Of a stretch of 64,000 bases of DNA, positions 36,483 to 45,690 are shown in pieces. The stretch spans positions 930,001 to 994,000 of the forward strand of contig NZ_QFGA01000002.1 of assembly GCF_004369205.1 (NCBI RefSeq). Direction: 5' to 3'. The notes under the pieces were generated by a model. That model saw only the letters and a program-made list of their open reading frames with translations. It made no database searches and was not told the DNA's origin. Position 1 is the stretch's first letter; the number at the start of each line of letters is the position of its first letter. The stretch is from Pelotomaculum schinkii. GTDB lineage: Bacteria; Bacillota; Desulfotomaculia; Desulfotomaculales; Pelotomaculaceae. The position numbers were made by a program, and so were the translations under genes.

Positions 36483-39400
36483 TTGAAAATAACTGATGTA
36501 TCTGTCGAACGCCCTCTTGCCATAACCATGTTGATTTTGGCCCTGGTTGTTTTGGGGCTGTTTTCTCTGCCCCGCCTGGCTGTCGACCTTTTCCCCAATA
36601 TGGAGCTGCCGGTGGCGGCAATTGTTACCTCCTACGAAGGCGCCGCCCCGGCTGAAGTAGAGAAACTGATCACCAAACCAATTGAGTCGTCGGTGGCGAC
36701 TGTCAGCAACGTTACGGAACTCAGGTCAATATCCCAGTTCGGGCGTTCGATGGTAATCGTAATATTCGACTGGGGCACCAGTGTGGACAACTCCGTTAAT
36801 GATTTGCGTGATAAGGTCGAAATGATTAAAGGCTCGCTGCCATCAGATGCCGGCTCACCCATGACCCTGAAAATGGACCCCAATAATATGCCGATTATCA
36901 TGCTCTCCGTTGAGGGGAAAGATTTGGTGCGCCTTAAGACAGTTGCTGAAGATACTATTAAACCCCGCCTGGAAAGAATCAGCGGGGTCGCCTCGGCTAC
37001 AATTAACGGGGGCAAGGAGCGGGAAATAAAGATCCAACTGGACCGGGCCAAAATGGAGTCCTATGGCTTGAGTGTCTCTCAAGTGGTACAAAATATTGCC
37101 GGGGATAATATTGCAGGTTCAGCGGGAACTGTTGACAGCGGTTCCAGCGAGATGACCATTAGAGTTTTAGGTGAGTACAATACTCCCGAATCCTTAAAAA
37201 ATATCAGGATTAGTCTTTCAGGTACAGGAAACACCATTGCCCTGGGTGATATTGCCACTATTGAGGACTCGTTTAAGGACGAGACCACCTACACTTCCAC
37301 CAACGGCGAACCGTCCCTGGGTATTGACGTCATGAAAGCGTCGGACGGCAACACCGTGCAGGTGGCCAGGAAAGTACACGAGGAAGTTAACGAACTCAAC
37401 AAGGTGCTGCCGGCAGGCATGAAGATAGAAACCGTAATGGACCAGTCCACATTCATCCAAAGTTCCATCGACGGTGTCACCCATCACGGTCTTTTGGGCG
37501 GCATATTTGCGATGATCGTACTTTACTTCTTCTTGCGTAATATTCGCAGCACTCTGGTCGTGATGATCGTAATACCCATTTCCATCATAGCCACGTTTGC
37601 CATGTTGTATTTCGGCAAGCAGACCATCAATATGATGTCCCTGGGCGGTCTGATGCTGGGACTGGGCTCCCTGGTGGACTTTTCCGTGGTAGTGCTGGAA
37701 AGTATCTATCGCTACCGGCAAAACGGTTTCGGGATTATTGAAGCAGCCAAGCTGGGCTCGGCTGAAGTGGGAAGCGCCGTGACGGCGTCAGCCATGTGCC
37801 AGGTACTTGTCTTTATGCCCATCGTCTTTGTGGAAGGGCTGGCCGGCATATTGTTTAAACCCCTGGCTTTAACCGTGAGTTTTTCCCATATCGCCGCTTT
37901 ATTTGCCGCTTTAACGCTGGTGCCAATGCTTTCTTCAAAGCTATTGCAAAGTGTCCCCCCGCCTGAAGCGGTTTTTGAAGGAAAAAGCAAAAACCCTGCC
38001 GTCCATTTTGGACGTCTCTTGCACAGGCTGAACGAACGTTACGGAAAACTTCTGCGGTGGGCTTTGGACCACAGAAAGAGAGTCGTCGGGTTAGTTGTTT
38101 TGGCACTGGCCTTGAGCCTGGCCGCCACGCCATTAATCGGGACCGAGTTCATACCCAATATGGACCAGGGCGAACTGACCGTAGACGTCAAACTGCCGGC
38201 CGGGACCAAGCTGGAAGAAACAAAACAATTCGCTGAAAACATTGAAGACCTGATCAGGCATGAAATCAGTGATGTCGACCATATCTTTGCCACAGTCGGC
38301 GGCGGCGGCGCCTATTCCATGAGCAGCGGAGGCTCCCGGGAGGCTTCTTTGCAGGTAAAACTGAAGCCCTTGGACGAACGCCGGATTACAACCACTGAGG
38401 CCGCGGAACAATTACGCCGGATTCTGGCCAAGGTGCCGGGAGCTGAGATAAATGTAACTACCGGGTCGGCAATGTCAACCGGCAGCGCGATTGATATTTC
38501 CATACGCGGCGATGACCTGGAGGTATTAGAAGAGCTGGGCGACCAGGTGCTCAATATCGTTAAAGAAACCGCCGGGACTAGAAATGCCGTAAACTCCCTG
38601 GCCGATGCCAGTTATGAACTGCAGGTGGTTGTAGACCGGGAGCAAGCCGCCCGCTATGGCCTTTCCGCCAGCCAGGTGCTGTCCGCGGTCCGCAATTCTT
38701 TTGACGGACAGGTTGTCAGCCGGATGCGCACCGGCGATAACGAGGTGGATATCAGGCTGGAAACCACCGACAGTTTAACCGCCACATCAGATACCCTGGC
38801 CAACCTGACCATTGTATCTCCCACCGGCGCCAGGGTGCCGGTAACCTCAGTGGCGCAGATCGTAACCGACAAGGCCCCGCAGCAAATTTCCAGGTACACC
38901 CAAAACCGGGAGGTCAGTATTACCGCTGACATTGCCGGCCGGGACCTGGGCAGTATTAATGCGGAAATCCAGGCAAAGCTGGACAACCTTGCTGTCCCTG
39001 AAGGTTACCTGGTTGAGTTTGGCGGCCAGGCCGAGGATATGGCGGAATCGTTCGGCTCCCTGGGGCTGGCCTTGCTGCTGGCTATTGTGCTGGTATATAT
39101 GTTCATGGTTGCCCAGTTTGAATCTTTGTTCCAACCCTTTATCATTATGTTTGCCCTACCCCCCACCTTTGTCGGGGTGGTCCTGGGATTGGGCTTGACC
39201 GGACACCACCTGAGCGTGCCGGCTTTGATCGGCGCTATTATGCTGGTTGGCATTGTTCTAAACAACTCCATTGTGCTGGTTGATTACATTAACACCCTGC
39301 GCAAAAAGGGTTACGATCTCAGGGAGGCTATTCTGGAAGCCGGACCGGTCAGGCTGCGCCCCATCCTGATGACCGCGCTTACCACCATCCTGGCGCTCCT

Positions 39401-39593
39401 GCCTCTGGCTTTCGGTACTGGTGAAGGCTCCGAAGGACAGGCGCCGATGGCCGTGGTGGTGGCCTTTGGTCTAACCCTGTCGACGCTTATCACCCTGGTT
39501 TTTGTGCCCGTTGTGTATACTATTTTTGATGATTGGGGCAAAAAAATAAGCCAGAGGCTCAGCAGGAAGGCAAACGCCCAGGTGACCTCATAA
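36483..39593 (+). CDS. RND family efflux permease (AcrB/HAE-type)
   Basis: 1036 residues from TTG 36483 (AAAGGGGGT before it), full RND length with twelve membrane helices and two large extracytoplasmic loops. Typical sites: N-terminal VERPLAITMLILALVVLGLF, ERISGVASATINGGKEREI, GLMLGLGSLVDFSVVVLESI with the helix-4 acidic residue, and the repeated second half ending VAFGLTLSTLITLVFVPVVY. Proton-driven export of drugs or lipophilic compounds. Seven bases after the membrane fusion gene, so one operon under TetR. Confidence 0.94.
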   Translation: MKITDVSVERPLAITMLILALVVLGLFSLPRLAVDLFPNMELPVAAIVTSYEGAAPAEVEKLITKPIESSVATVSNVTELRSISQFGRSMVIVIFDWGTSVDNSVNDLRDKVEMIKGSLPSDAGSPMTLKMDPNNMPIIMLSVEGKDLVRLKTVAEDTIKPRLERISGVASATINGGKEREIKIQLDRAKMESYGLSVSQVVQNIAGDNIAGSAGTVDSGSSEMTIRVLGEYNTPESLKNIRISLSGTGNTIALGDIATIEDSFKDETTYTSTNGEPSLGIDVMKASDGNTVQVARKVHEEVNELNKVLPAGMKIETVMDQSTFIQSSIDGVTHHGLLGGIFAMIVLYFFLRNIRSTLVVMIVIPISIIATFAMLYFGKQTINMMSLGGLMLGLGSLVDFSVVVLESIYRYRQNGFGIIEAAKLGSAEVGSAVTASAMCQVLVFMPIVFVEGLAGILFKPLALTVSFSHIAALFAALTLVPMLSSKLLQSVPPPEAVFEGKSKNPAVHFGRLLHRLNERYGKLLRWALDHRKRVVGLVVLALALSLAATPLIGTEFIPNMDQGELTVDVKLPAGTKLEETKQFAENIEDLIRHEISDVDHIFATVGGGGAYSMSSGGSREASLQVKLKPLDERRITTTEAAEQLRRILAKVPGAEINVTTGSAMSTGSAIDISIRGDDLEVLEELGDQVLNIVKETAGTRNAVNSLADASYELQVVVDREQAARYGLSASQVLSAVRNSFDGQVVSRMRTGDNEVDIRLETTDSLTATSDTLANLTIVSPTGARVPVTSVAQIVTDKAPQQISRYTQNREVSITADIAGRDLGSINAEIQAKLDNLAVPEGYLVEFGGQAEDMAESFGSLGLALLLAIVLVYMFMVAQFESLFQPFIIMFALPPTFVGVVLGLGLTGHHLSVPALIGAIMLVGIVLNNSIVLVDYINTLRKKGYDLREAILEAGPVRLRPILMTALTTILALLPLAFGTGEGSEGQAPMAVVVAFGLTLSTLITLVFVPVVYTIFDDWGKKISQRLSRKANAQVTS

Positions 39594-39746
39594 AGTAGAT
39601 ACAGGCGCAAAACATACAAATTAGTTTCTCACGCTTATCACTGGCCGGTAGAGGACAAAACTAAGCAATGTGGTTGAGAACTTTGTGTTCTCGCGAGTAG
39701 TTGCCCACGCCGCTATCGCGGGGCCACGCGTCATGAAAACACCGGC

Positions 39747-39840
39747 GATGTAGGCGCGATTTCAATCGCACACGGCGCGCCAGCGCCGGACTTGTGGCAG
39801 CCAATGCTGCATTTGTGCGAATGAATTCGCACCTACATTT
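39747..39840. repeat. REP-like double hairpin repeat
   Basis: GATGTAGGCGCGATTTCAATCGCACA and, 40 bases on, its mirror TGTGCGAATGAATTCGCACCTACAT (written in parts: TGTGCGAATGAATTCG then CACCTACAT). Each half folds alone (e.g. GTGCGAAT/ATTCGCAC) and the outer ends TGTAGG/CCTACA pair with each other. This is the style of dispersed REP/MITE-like elements mobilised by RAYT/TnpA proteins. No transposase is inside it. Confidence 0.75.
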
Positions 39841-39868
39841 TCAGAATTAGATAACACTGCAAATAAAT

Positions 39869-39912
39869 AAAAGGCAAAGAGTTATCGCGTTGGCGCAGGC
39901 TCCTTGCCTTTT
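39869..39912 (+). terminator. Terminator-like hairpin after the RND operon
   Basis: AAAAGGCAA / TTGCCTTTT with a 26-base loop, followed by ATCTTG. About 275 bases beyond the RND stop; a moderate candidate. Confidence 0.4.
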
Positions 39913-39930
39913 ATCTTGCCCTTATTTCCG

Positions 39931-40108
39931 TTACCTTCTTGCCCTTTTTCCCATAATAATATGGTATTGGATACTGGTGTCCCTTAATTTCCTTGTAAGA
40001 ACCTCTTTTTCACCCAGGTCCTGGCACTCGGCTATGGATTTTTTCCAGAGACGCTATTTCTTTTTTCAGGTTAACCTCATCGGGTACCCCCATTTGGAAG
40101 GGAAATTT
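39931..40108 (-). pseudogene. Decayed short gene with a frameshift
   Basis: Minus frames give VPDEVNLKKEIASLEK and, after a one-base shift near an AAAAAA run, SIAECQDLGEKEVLTRKLRD ending at TAA 39931. The joined text is a credible coiled, charged protein piece but lacks start and end. Likely the remnant of a gene disrupted near the REP element. Family not recognised. Confidence 0.35.
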
Positions 40109-40125
40109 TTTACAAAATGACATTA

Positions 40126-40157
40126 CTCGACAACATATCTAAAGGATATATGTCGAG
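40126..40157. promoter_or_regulatory. Imperfect dyad upstream of the histidine kinase
   Basis: CTCGACA..CATATC / GATATATGTCGAG around TAAAG, about 110 bases before the kinase start. Could be an operator or a hairpin in the leader. Confidence 0.4.
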
Positions 40158-40266
40158 CGGCAACTAAATATACAACCTCCACTTCTTACAACAGAAAAGC
40201 CACTATTAAAAACTCAAATATTAGGAAACCCAAAAATTAAGTCAAATGGGAGAAGATATTTTAATT

Positions 40267-42246
40267 ATGGATTACCGATTTTCAGATCTTATAGACATGC
40301 ATCATCTCCATAAATTGATGAGTTCATTTTATGAAGCGACCGGGATTCTCTCTGCCATCGTTGATATCGATGGCAATATCTTAAGCGCAGAAGGTTGGCA
40401 GGATATCTGCACCAAGTTTCATCGCATCTGCCCGCAGAGCGAGTACAAATGTAAGCAAAGCGACAGCTTCATATCTGACCATTTGCACGAGGGACCTTTC
40501 ATTGGGTATAGGTGCTTGAACGGACTCATGGATTATAGCACTCCTATTATCGTGGAAGGCCGGCATATGGCTACACTCTTTACCGGGCAGTTGTTGCACG
40601 AACATCCCGATGAAGAGTTTTTCCGCCGTCAGGCGAAAGAGTACGGCTTTGACGAAACAGCCTACATTGAGGCACTTCGCCGGGTTCCAATCATCTCTAA
40701 AGAACGGGTAGAATTCGTTATGATATTTTACTCACAGCTTGCCCAGCTTCTGGGTGTGATAGGGCTGGAGCGTAAACATCAATTGGAAGCGGCGGATAAG
40801 GTCTTAAAAGAACGGGAAGAACGTTTGAGGCTGGTTTTAGAGGAGAGTAACGACGGCTTTTGGGACTATAACGTTGAGACTGGGGAGGTTTACTACAGCC
40901 CGGGCTGGATTAAGATGCTTGGTTATTCGCCGGAAGAAATTGAACCGCACAGACGTACATGGGAAGAATTGCTTCACCCCGATGATAAGCCTAATGTAAT
41001 GAAGGTGCTCAACGAGCATTTAGAAAGACAAACGACGCGATATGAAGTCGAACAACGCCTGTTGGCCAGTTCTGGCGAGTGGAAATGGATACTGGCTCGC
41101 GGTGAGGTTGTAGCGAGGGACAAACACGGCAGGCCACTACGTATGGTCGGTACACACACCGATATAACTGAACGAAAGCAGTCAGAGGCAGCATTGCGGG
41201 AAAGCGAAGAACGCTATTGTTTGTTATTTAACAACAGTATCGATGCAGTCCTTCTTGCCGATCCTGATGGAGTGATCTATGCAACCAACCCCGAAGCCTG
41301 CCGTATTTTTAGGAGAACAGAAGATGAACTTTGCCAAGCCGGTATAGACGCCATTATTGATACAGCTGATCCCAGACATACCGCTGCTTTACAAGAGCGG
41401 ATCCGAACCGGGAAATTTAGAGGAGAACTTACTTTTATACGTAAAGACGGTTCTAAATTTACCGGCGAATTATCCAGTGCTGTATTTAAAGACAAAGACG
41501 GTCTTGATAAATCAAGCATGATCATTCGTGACATTACCGAACGGAAACAGTTTGAAAAAGAAATGGCCCGCCTGGACCGGATGGAGCTTGTGGGGAAAAT
41601 GGCCGCAGGTATCGGCCATGAAATCAGGAATCCGATGACCACCGTACGCGGGTTCTTACAAATACTTGCAAGAAAACAGGACTGCAGTCATTATCAAGAT
41701 TTCTATAATTTAATGATATCTGAACTGGACAGAGCCAATTCAATCATAACGGAATTCCTCTCTCTGGCTAAAAACAAGAAGGTGGAATTGAAACCACAAA
41801 ACCTTAACCGTATCGTTGACGCTTTATTTCCATTAATTTCAGCTGACAGTATGCTTGCAGATAAGTACATTGAAATAGAACTGGGGGATATTCCAGACCT
41901 CGCAATTGATGAAAAAGAGATCCGCCAGTTAATCCTAAACCTTGTACGTAACGGAATTGAGGCGATGTCCCCTGGTGGGAAATTGACAATTAAAACGCTT
42001 CAGGACGGCGATCAGGTTGTCCTGTCTATACAGGACCAGGGCAATGGCATAAAACCTGATGTACTTGAAAAGTTGGGCACACCCTTCTTCTCCACAAAAG
42101 ATAGTGGTACCGGCCTGGGACTGGCGGTTTGTTACAGCATCGCCAACCGTCATAACGCATACATGAAAGTGGAAACCGGACCTGGCGGCACAACTTTTTC
42201 AGTCAGATTTACACAGGACCGGTTAGAACATCTTGACAACAATTAG
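40267..42246 (+). CDS. PocR-PAS-PAS sensor histidine kinase
   Basis: 659 residues from ATG 40267, which has GGGAGAAG 11 bases upstream; an ATG at 40246 would add seven residues without a binding site. Domains in order: PocR sensory domain (about 1-165; DIDGNILSAEGWQDICTKFH, CKQSD, LFTGQLL), two PAS domains (about 190-310 and 320-440, each ending DITERKQ), HisKA with phospho-acceptor His in GIGHEIRNPMTTVRGF, HATPase with NLVRNGIEAM, DQGNGI, GTGLGL. No response regulator is adjacent, and there is no membrane segment, so it senses a cytoplasmic signal. PocR domains often detect small hydrocarbon derivatives. Its end overlaps the convergent DUF362 gene by 24 bases. Confidence 0.9.
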   Translation: MDYRFSDLIDMHHLHKLMSSFYEATGILSAIVDIDGNILSAEGWQDICTKFHRICPQSEYKCKQSDSFISDHLHEGPFIGYRCLNGLMDYSTPIIVEGRHMATLFTGQLLHEHPDEEFFRRQAKEYGFDETAYIEALRRVPIISKERVEFVMIFYSQLAQLLGVIGLERKHQLEAADKVLKEREERLRLVLEESNDGFWDYNVETGEVYYSPGWIKMLGYSPEEIEPHRRTWEELLHPDDKPNVMKVLNEHLERQTTRYEVEQRLLASSGEWKWILARGEVVARDKHGRPLRMVGTHTDITERKQSEAALRESEERYCLLFNNSIDAVLLADPDGVIYATNPEACRIFRRTEDELCQAGIDAIIDTADPRHTAALQERIRTGKFRGELTFIRKDGSKFTGELSSAVFKDKDGLDKSSMIIRDITERKQFEKEMARLDRMELVGKMAAGIGHEIRNPMTTVRGFLQILARKQDCSHYQDFYNLMISELDRANSIITEFLSLAKNKKVELKPQNLNRIVDALFPLISADSMLADKYIEIELGDIPDLAIDEKEIRQLILNLVRNGIEAMSPGGKLTIKTLQDGDQVVLSIQDQGNGIKPDVLEKLGTPFFSTKDSGTGLGLAVCYSIANRHNAYMKVETGPGGTTFSVRFTQDRLEHLDNN

Positions 42247-43362
42247 CTCATACTCCTTGGTTCCTAAGCCAATCTTCTCGGCATGTTCCAGACAGCTCCG
42301 CCATTCCGATTCCGGAGTAGAATTGGTAAAGGGGTCGTGATGATCCACAAAATCCGGTTTTGCCATGTTATTGGCCAACTGGCTTCCCGATATGGGCGTA
42401 GCCGACAGGCAGGCATCCACGCATGCCTGATCCAAAGCCAGCGGATCAAACGAGGCAAACATGCCGATATTCGGAAGGATAGGCACATCATTTTCCCCAT
42501 GGCAATCGCAGTTCGGTGAAACATCCATCACCAGTGAAATATGAAAATTGGGGCGGTCAAATACAACAGCTTTCGCATACTCCGCCATACGGCAGTTCAG
42601 CAATTTACTGGCAGCGCTATAATCAACTACGATCGCGTCGAAATTGCATGCGCCCAGACAGCGGCCGCAGCCTACACAATTATCCTGGTTTAAATGCATC
42701 TTTTTACTTTCACTGTCAAATTCCAATCCGCCGTTGGCACACTCCCGCTGGCATCTTCTGCAGCCACGGCACAGTTTCGTCTCGACATGCGGCTTGCCGT
42801 TGCAGTGCTGCTCTAACTTGCCAGCGCGGGAGCCGCACCCCATACCGATATTTTTAATGGCGCCGCCGAAGCCTGCCACTTCATGTCCCTTGAAATGAGT
42901 CAGGCTGATAAAGACATCTGCATCCATGATGGCATGTCCGATCCTGGCCTCTTTTACATACTCACCGCCCACCACCGGTACCGCAATATCATCAGTACCT
43001 TTCAGCCCGTCTCCGATCAGGACGGGACACCCAACAGTCAGCGGAGTAAACCCATTTTCCCAGGCGCATCGAAGATGCTCCAGCGCATTTTTCCGGCTGC
43101 CAGGATACAAGGTATTACAGTCTGTCAGGAACGGCTGACCGCCCAGCTCCTTCACCACATCGGCTACTGCTTTGGCGTAGTTCGGACGCAGATAACCCAC
43201 GTTGCCAAGCTCACCAAAGTGCATCTTAATGGCAACAAATTTCCCGTCCATGTCGATTTGACCGATGCCCGCCGCCTTGATCAACTTTTTCAGCTTGGCG
43301 GGTAAACCGTCGCCATACGCTACTGTGTGAAAATCTGTAAAATAGACTTTTGCTTTTTCCAT
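42223..43362 (-). CDS. DUF362 protein with ferredoxin-type 2[4Fe-4S] domain
   Basis: 379 residues. The N-terminal two-thirds is the DUF362 domain (AIKMHFGELGNVGYLRPNYA, SLTHFKGHEVAGFGGAIKN). The insert CRGCRRCQRECANGG and NCVGCGRCLGACNFDA supplies two [4Fe-4S] sites. An electron-transfer or oxidoreductase-accessory role in the cytoplasm is likely. AGGGGTGTATATAA precedes the ATG. A MerR-type promoter with a perfect dyad lies 127-157 bases upstream, the same kind as that before the alcohol dehydrogenase operon, so both probably answer to the MerR protein at 45691. Confidence 0.88.
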   Translation of the reverse strand: MEKAKVYFTDFHTVAYGDGLPAKLKKLIKAAGIGQIDMDGKFVAIKMHFGELGNVGYLRPNYAKAVADVVKELGGQPFLTDCNTLYPGSRKNALEHLRCAWENGFTPLTVGCPVLIGDGLKGTDDIAVPVVGGEYVKEARIGHAIMDADVFISLTHFKGHEVAGFGGAIKNIGMGCGSRAGKLEQHCNGKPHVETKLCRGCRRCQRECANGGLEFDSESKKMHLNQDNCVGCGRCLGACNFDAIVVDYSAASKLLNCRMAEYAKAVVFDRPNFHISLVMDVSPNCDCHGENDVPILPNIGMFASFDPLALDQACVDACLSATPISGSQLANNMAKPDFVDHHDPFTNSTPESEWRSCLEHAEKIGLGTKEYELIVVKMF

Positions 43363-43488
43363 TTATATACACCCCTGTTTGTCAAATTGATTGCCCATTT
43401 CGTAGGCTTCTTTCAAAGCGGAAGGAATATTCCGAAGTTTACTCCTCCGATTTTTTATGTTGACGCTGACTTATGCCTGTGGTAGATA

Positions 43489-43519
43489 ATCGTACACCTT
43501 AAAGTTAACTTTAAGTCAA
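43489..43519 (-). promoter_or_regulatory. MerR-type promoter upstream of the DUF362 gene
   Basis: Minus strand TTGACT (43519-43514), 19-bp spacer, TACGAT (43494-43489). The spacer holds CTTAAAGTTAACTTTAAG (43498-43515), a perfect 18-bp palindrome. The long 19-bp spacer with an internal dyad is the hallmark of promoters twisted open by MerR activators. Confidence 0.8.
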
Positions 43520-43547
43520 GAGCTTATTGATATTTTTTTGAGGAGTG

Positions 43548-43629
43548 AAATCAAGCATATACGATCGACGAGGCGGCCAAAAAACTGGGACTCACCGTAC
43601 CCACTGAAGCTAGAAAAAATCAATGTTAA
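43548..43629 (+). pseudogene. Remnant of a second merR gene
   Basis: Frame reads AYTIDEAAKKLGLTVPTEAR and stops at 43629; this resembles the first helix-turn-helix of MerR proteins. The start codon is not in frame (GTG 43545 is one base off). It lies just beside the MerR-type promoter, in the same divergent arrangement as the intact merR and its promoter at 45617-45691, so the layout was probably duplicated. Confidence 0.55.
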
Positions 43630-43645
43630 GGACCTCCATAAAACA

Positions 43646-43671
43646 CAAAAGCACCCTTATAGGTGCTTTTG
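43646..43671. terminator. Rho-independent terminator after the alcohol dehydrogenase gene
   Basis: CAAAAGCACC / GGTGCTTTTG with loop CTTATA; T-rich on both sides. Ends the minus-strand alcohol dehydrogenase transcript. Confidence 0.8.
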
Positions 43672-43763
43672 TTTGCTAACTTTCTTGCACAGCATTTCCC
43701 CAAAGGAAATTCCTACAGCAATTCTACGCTATTGCCCCAAACAAGTTGCTTATATAATTTTCC

Positions 43764-44939
43764 TTATTTAAAAGATTTTCTTAATACTTCTACAACATCC
43801 TCGTGCTTCATCTCACAGGGATTGGCCGTAAACAGACCGCCCATCGTTTCTCTTGCGTTGCGGGCAATCTTGTTGAATTCATCCGGTTTGATGCCATAAT
43901 CGGACATTTTCAGATTGTCAACGCCGCAGTCTTTCTGCATCTGCACCAGCATGGTAATGAAATCCTCCGGCCTGGAAGCGTCCTTCATGCCCATAGCTCT
44001 CGCCATATTAATAAACTTATCATCACAGGCATGACGTTCAATAAAGAACTCGTAGAATGCCTTGGAGATCATGATCAGCCCCGCGCCGTGCGGCAGATTC
44101 GGGTGGTAGGCAGACATAGCGTGTTCAATGGAATGCTCTGCTGTCGTTACACTGATCGTCATAACTGCACCGGACAGCGTGTTGGCAAAAGCCATGTGCT
44201 CCCTTGCTTCCATATCGCTGCCATCCTTATAGGCACGGACAAGATATTTGCCCACGTTTTCAATAGCAGTCAGCGCATACATATCGCTCATCAGACTTGC
44301 GTAGGTGGAAATGTAGCTTTCGGTGGAATGAAACAGCGCGTCAAAGCCCTGATATGCCGTGAATGCCGGCGGAACGGATTTCATCAGCTCTGGATCAACA
44401 ACAGCCAATACGGGAAACAGGGAATCATATCCGCCGAATCCGATTTTCTCGTTTGTCTCCTCATTGGTAATAACTCCCCACTGGTCGACTTCGCTTCCTG
44501 TTCCTGCAGTGGTCGTGATGCAGATAACAGGCAGCGGTTGGTTCTGCATGGGCATTTTCTTGCCCGTGCCGCCATTGATATAATCCCATACGTCGCCGGG
44601 GTTGGTTGCCATAAAAGCGATGGCCTTGCTTGCGTCCATAACGCTGCCGCCGCCGAGCGCCACAACAAAATCGCAGCAGTTTTCTTTTGCAGCCGCCGCT
44701 CCGTCCATAACGACTGTTTTTGTGGGATTTGCCTGAATCCGGTCAAACAGGATCGTTTCCACTCCGGCTATATGCAGTTCCTCTTCCGTTCTGGCAAGCG
44801 CACCGCTCTCCTTTGCGGATTTGCCGTTGGTGATGACAAGAAGGGCCTTTTTGCCCGGCATATTTTGTTTGTGCAGTTCATTCAGTCTGCCGCGGCCGAA
44901 AACGATTCTTGTGGGTACATACATATTGAAGTTACTCAT
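43764..44939 (-). CDS. Iron-containing alcohol dehydrogenase
   Basis: 391 residues, group III (Fe) alcohol dehydrogenase. NAD(P) loop ALGGGSVMDASKAIA, substrate/metal region TTAGTGSEVD, and metal-binding His in TTAEHSIEHAMSAYHPNLPHGAGL. Interconverts aldehydes and alcohols or detoxifies reactive aldehydes. GGGAGGAATTTCAC precedes the ATG. Sits 23 bases behind the cyclophilin-like lipoprotein gene, both under the MerR-type promoter at 45617-45647. A C-terminal fragment of a close paralogue lies at 46196-46438. Confidence 0.92.
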   Translation of the reverse strand: MSNFNMYVPTRIVFGRGRLNELHKQNMPGKKALLVITNGKSAKESGALARTEEELHIAGVETILFDRIQANPTKTVVMDGAAAAKENCCDFVVALGGGSVMDASKAIAFMATNPGDVWDYINGGTGKKMPMQNQPLPVICITTTAGTGSEVDQWGVITNEETNEKIGFGGYDSLFPVLAVVDPELMKSVPPAFTAYQGFDALFHSTESYISTYASLMSDMYALTAIENVGKYLVRAYKDGSDMEAREHMAFANTLSGAVMTISVTTAEHSIEHAMSAYHPNLPHGAGLIMISKAFYEFFIERHACDDKFINMARAMGMKDASRPEDFITMLVQMQKDCGVDNLKMSDYGIKPDEFNKIARNARETMGGLFTANPCEMKHEDVVEVLRKSFK

Positions 44940-44962
44940 GTGAAATTCCTCCCTGATAATGA

Positions 44963-45562
44963 TTAATTAATAGACCTTGATGAAAATGTAACTGTGACAT
45001 CTCCGCTGCCCAGTGCGGAGGCAAGTTCGCCGGAATCGCTTATGTGTCCGATCTTCACATAATTGTACGTGGTGTTGACGAATTCATAAAACACCACGAC
45101 ACAGTTACCGCCGTACAGCATGATATCGCCGGCTTCAATTGTACCGGGGCAGGACGATGTATCCTTACGGATGCTGTCCGATAAGTAACAGTATTTTTCG
45201 TTTCCGTTCAGTTCCGACATATCAAGCGTTAACGGTAATTTGGCAAGAAACGCTTTTGCAGTATCGTTGTCCTCAATCGCTGCTGTGAAATCCTTATTGT
45301 TAACTGTAATTGTCAACATAGCCTCTTGATCAGGTATAGCCATAGTTTCATTTGTTTTAGTATCTTTCGATACTATCTCGGTATTCTTTGTTTCTCCTGT
45401 AGAAGAAACGATAGGTTCCTGCGTCCTTACGGATTCACCCGTAGATGGTACATTTTGTGATTCTATATTGGATGCCTGTTCCGAACCGGACGGTTCTGTT
45501 GTACAGACTGAAAGAGTAAGAACCATCAAAAACGCCAGAGCCAAAGCCGCTGCATTTTTCAT
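44963..45562 (-). CDS. Lipoprotein with cyclophilin-like domain
   Basis: 199 residues. Signal peptide with AFLMVLTLSVC as the likely lipobox region, then a Ser/Thr/Glu-rich linker (about 25-80), then a cyclophilin-like fold domain: KAFLAKLPLTLDMSELNGNE, YLSDS, GDIMLYGGNCVVVFYE. These domains commonly accompany flavodoxins and aldehyde reductases in MerR-regulated Firmicute operons. GAGGTGAGATT precedes the ATG. First gene behind the MerR-type promoter, 23 bases before the alcohol dehydrogenase. Confidence 0.82.
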   Translation of the reverse strand: MKNAAALALAFLMVLTLSVCTTEPSGSEQASNIESQNVPSTGESVRTQEPIVSSTGETKNTEIVSKDTKTNETMAIPDQEAMLTITVNNKDFTAAIEDNDTAKAFLAKLPLTLDMSELNGNEKYCYLSDSIRKDTSSCPGTIEAGDIMLYGGNCVVVFYEFVNTTYNYVKIGHISDSGELASALGSGDVTVTFSSRSIN

Positions 45563-45616
45563 AATCTCACCTCGACTTACAGAAAAATTTTCTTTGGCAG
45601 CCCCACTTTAAGTTGT

Positions 45617-45647
45617 ATAATAAAACTTAAAGTTAGGTTTAAGTCAA
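45617..45647 (-). promoter_or_regulatory. MerR-type promoter of the lipoprotein-alcohol dehydrogenase operon
   Basis: Minus strand TTGACT (45647-45642), 19-bp spacer, TATTAT (45622-45617). The spacer contains CTTAAA-CCTAAC-TTTAAG, the same arms as the DUF362 promoter dyad. merR starts 44 bases away on the other strand. Confidence 0.85.
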
Positions 45648-45690
45648 GAGGTATCATGGAAGTTTTCAAAAAATGTGGAGGACAATATAG

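Noticed and set aside
39890-40120. 76-codon hydrophobic plus-strand ORF
   Set aside because: Antisense to a decayed minus-strand coding remnant and without a binding site; hydrophobicity comes from the complementary Lys-rich frame.
43803-44966. 387-codon open frame on the plus strand
   Set aside because: Exactly antisense to the iron alcohol dehydrogenase, with Cys/His/Arg-rich composition and no binding site; a shadow of the real gene.
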